Positions 5,477 to 6,683 of a stretch of DNA of 6,683 bases are shown piece after piece (positions within the stretch are counted from its first letter, which is position 1; every line of letters starts with the position of its first letter). The stretch lies in NCBI GenBank assembly GCA_937127205.1, contig CAKZLS010000514.1:1-6683 (forward strand), read 5' to 3'. This DNA comes from an uncultured Rhodospirillales bacterium (GTDB lineage Bacteria; Pseudomonadota; Alphaproteobacteria; Rhodospirillales; Defluviicoccaceae). Below the pieces are notes generated by a model that was given only the letters and a program-made list of their open reading frames with translations, made no database searches and was not told where the DNA came from. The position numbers and the translations under genes were made by a program.

Positions 5477-5506
5477 TGACCCAAATTGGGAAAAGGTGCG
5501 TAAAGA
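5477..5506 (+). promoter_or_regulatory. Candidate ECF-sigma promoter for gpx
   Basis: TGACCC (5477-5482) and CGTAAAGA (5499-5506) are separated by 16 bases. As I remember it, the RpoE/ECF11-type promoter is TGATCC followed at this distance by CGTA or TAAGA-like sequence, so there is one mismatch in the -35. It would start transcription roughly 90 bases before the gpx start. This would place gpx under the sigma factor encoded just upstream. The match comes from recalled consensus and needs a matrix search. Confidence 0.4.
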
Positions 5507-5544
5507 ATAGTGGTAATAAAGTGAGTGGTGCAGCTGCATTTCAT

Positions 5545-5604
5545 ACGTTTCTAATCACAACGCAGCTTCGCCACACACGTTGCGAAGAAAGGACTTAGAA
5601 ACGT
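5545..5604 (+). promoter_or_regulatory. Nested inverted repeats spanning the gpx ribosome binding site and start
   Basis: ACGTTTCTAA (5545-5554) and TTAGAAACGT (5595-5604) are perfect 10-bp inverted copies. Inside, CTTCGC (5566-5571) and GCGAAG (5582-5587) form a second stem with a 10-base loop. In the mRNA the outer stem would take in the first two bases of the GTG start (5603-5605) and hold the AAGGA (5589-5593) in the enclosed loop. Alternatively the two arms, about 50 bp apart centre to centre, could be two DNA half-sites. Confidence 0.45.
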
Positions 5605-6121
5605 GTTTATCCGATCTCCACATTCACACACAAAATGTGAAACGACAGCGCACTCCCTCGTTTTTAACGAGATAGACGGCCCAACCCTCTCATTACGAAG
5701 GTTTGAAGGGCAACCAATACTTGTCGTTAACACGGCGTCCAAATGCGGCTTCGTTAGTCAATTTGGCGCCTTGCAGGAGCTGTGGGATCGTTATCGAGAA
5801 CGGGGCTTGATCGTAATCGGTGTTCCATCCAACGATTTTGGGGAACAAGAGCCAAGTTTTAACGATGAAATTCAGTCTTTGTATCGTGAACACGGCATCA
5901 CATTTATAATAACGGAGAAAACCGTCGTGGTTGGCGAAGATGCCCACCCGTTTTATCGTTGGGTCGTCGATGAGCTTGGTGAAGGAGCCGCGCCAACATG
6001 GAACTTCCATAAATATCTGATTGATGGTGCTGGTCGCTTCGCGGGCTTATGGCCCGCAGAGGTTAATCCGCTGGATACCAGTGTTGTTGAGACTATCGAA
6101 AGCCTACTACCTTGCTCTTAA
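5603..6121 (+). CDS. gpx: Glutathione peroxidase family (cysteine-type) thiol peroxidase
   Basis: A 172-residue thioredoxin-fold peroxidase that reduces hydrogen peroxide and organic or lipid hydroperoxides using thiols. The active-site tetrad is visible: peroxidatic C48 in VVNTASKCGF, Q82 in NDFGEQEPSF, and W133-N134 in PTWNFHKYLIDG. The block GITFIITEKTVVVGEDAHPF (98-117) is typical of alphaproteobacterial members. No resolving cysteine is seen where thioredoxin-dependent members carry one: the FPCNxF position is VPSNDF, and the later position lacks Cys. Other cysteines are C12 and C171, the latter at the extreme C-terminus. The GTG at 5603 has AAGGA 9 bases upstream and gives an N-terminus slightly longer than usual; no better in-frame start exists before the conserved region. 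Codons are less GC-rich than in the left half of the window. Its neighbours ohrR and the ECF sigma factor suggest peroxide-induced expression. Confidence 0.92.
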   Translation: MFIRSPHSHTKCETTAHSLVFNEIDGPTLSLRRFEGQPILVVNTASKCGFVSQFGALQELWDRYRERGLIVIGVPSNDFGEQEPSFNDEIQSLYREHGITFIITEKTVVVGEDAHPFYRWVVDELGEGAAPTWNFHKYLIDGAGRFAGLWPAEVNPLDTSVVETIESLLPCS

Positions 6122-6516
6122 GTTAAGGAGTGTGAATGCGGTAGTTATACGTCCGCAGCTCTTGTAACGACGAAATCTCGAAACGGCTGATAAACCAGAT
6201 TAGGCTTATCGCACAACTTCAACGCGCTCTGCATTTGATCGGTCGTGGGCGAGTGTAAATCAGCGTGTGACTATACAAAACCAGAGCGTTTTGTGACGAG
6301 ACATTGTAACCTCTCAATGCACCGGCTTTGAGGAATTCATTCGTTGTTGGCGCTCGCGCAAAACAATCTATAGGGTTATCATGGTCAACGAGTGCTTATT
6401 CGTCGCTCCCGGCCTTCAAAATACGTTGCGTCGCGACCAGCGCACCGACCATCACATCGGCGACGACCAAATCACGAGGACAGAATACTTCACTCGGCAT
6501 CCGCCCTGGACTGCCT
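6122..6516. other. Gene-poor stretch after gpx
   Basis: About 395 bases with no confident gene. A 7-bp stem ACAAAAC (6275-6281) / GTTTTGT (6288-6294) with a 6-base loop sits about 150 bases after gpx and has no T run. Near the right end the minus strand has a 34-codon frame (6396-6500: MPSEVFCPRDLVVADVMVGA, then LVATQRILKAGSDE) whose residues look protein-like, preceded by AGGGCGG. It may be a fragment or a very small gene. No insertion-sequence terminal repeats were recognised. Confidence 0.45.
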
Positions 6517-6683
6517 TTAAGCCGCCAGCACCTGGGATTCCTCGGTGAGCCAGTGCCAGAGGGCTTGGATATCGGCGGCGGGGCGGCCTTCGGGGTCGGT
6601 TTCCATCACCGTGCGGCCGGCTTCGAAGGCCTCGGGGAAGGCTGAGCGTTCGGCGATCACGGTGGGCGACACCGGGAGGCCGT
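6517..6683 (-). CDS. ParA/ParF-type partition ATPase, C-terminal end (copy 2), runs off the right edge
   Basis: The last 55 codons of a minus-strand gene ending at TAA (6517-6519); the rest lies beyond the window. The visible protein is identical to the tail of the copy at 3452-3661 (GLPVSPTVIAERSAFPEAFE and onward to QVLAA), although the DNA differs at 8 positions. The motifs match the C-terminal helices of ParF-like ParA proteins. Whether the Walker ATP-binding motifs are present, and so whether this copy is the intact parent, cannot be seen. Confidence 0.55.
   Translation of the reverse strand, partial: GLPVSPTVIAERSAFPEAFEAGRTVMETDPEGRPAADIQALWHWLTEESQVLAA
6518..6682. repeat. Long direct repeat, copy B (partner 3453-3617)
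   Basis: Ungapped 165-base match to the left copy with 8 mismatches, same orientation. The match reaches the last-but-one base of the window, so the true repeat may be longer on this side. Confidence 0.95.

Larger units (their letters stand above)
5307..5602. other. Non-coding leader between the sigma factor gene and gpx
   Basis: About 296 bases without a credible gene; in particular, no zinc-binding anti-sigma (HxxxCxxC) sequence is seen in any frame. It holds a GC-rich hairpin soon after the sigma gene, a candidate promoter at 5477-5506, and nested inverted repeats over the gpx start. Confidence 0.55.

Noticed and set aside
6041..6057. GCGGGC/GCCCGC hairpin near the end of gpx
   Set aside because: It lies inside the coding region more than 60 bases before the stop and has no T run, so it is not a terminator for gpx.
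3453..6682. Composite transposon flanked by insertion sequences
   Set aside because: The flanking repeats encode a ParA-like tail, not a transposase, and no terminal inverted repeats or target duplications were recognised within the window.
1..6683. CRISPR array, tRNA or rRNA genes
   Set aside because: No regularly spaced repeats, cloverleaf with a GTTCRA-type T arm, or ribosomal RNA core sequence was found by eye.

Overview
The window looks like chromosomal DNA from an alphaproteobacterium, perhaps of Rhodospirillales type. This rests on GC-rich codon use in the left half, an OhrR of the alpha/gammaproteobacterial style, an ECF sigma factor resembling the RpoE/ChrR group, and ParF-type ParA sequence. 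The taxonomic call is an inference from protein style, not from any search.

Left part (1-3088), all genes on the minus strand. A maltose/galactoside-type O-acetyltransferase (1-551) runs off the left edge and lacks only its last few residues. About 110 bases upstream of its start is a G-tract cluster with quadruplex potential. Next is a tight three-gene operon read from 2516 down to 806: a DCC-family thiol-disulfide oxidoreductase, an unrecognised 136-residue single-span membrane protein, and an eight-span HTTM (vitamin K-dependent carboxylase-like) membrane protein. Both junctions are 4-base GTGA overlaps, and both start as GTGAGC, so translation is probably coupled. Upstream of the operon lies a perfect 19-bp tandem duplication carrying a small operator-like palindrome. 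A 93-residue small protein of unknown function (2807-3088) follows, with a good ribosome binding site and a 12-bp palindrome just upstream.

Middle and right part (3117-6683). A visibly less GC-rich block lies between two copies of the 3' end of a ParA/ParF-like partition ATPase gene (3452-3661 and 6517 to the right edge, both minus strand). The two copies share 165 aligned bases with 8 differences, all silent in the protein. The left copy is joined out of frame to the first ~45 codons of another gene and is a broken remnant. Between them, on the plus strand, are an OhrR-type organic-peroxide sensor (4161-4637), an ECF sigma factor without a neighbouring anti-sigma gene (4707-5306), and a glutathione peroxidase (5603-6121). 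No ohr gene is visible. An AT-rich 26-bp inverted repeat sits in front of ohrR as a likely operator. The gpx leader contains a candidate promoter for the sigma factor and a 10-bp perfect inverted repeat that covers the gpx start codon.

Taken together, the right half reads as a compact organic-hydroperoxide response cassette (thiol sensor, alternative sigma factor, peroxidase) that appears to have been inserted or recombined next to a partition-ATPase gene. The left half holds an undercharacterised redox/membrane operon. Neither can be proven functional from sequence alone.
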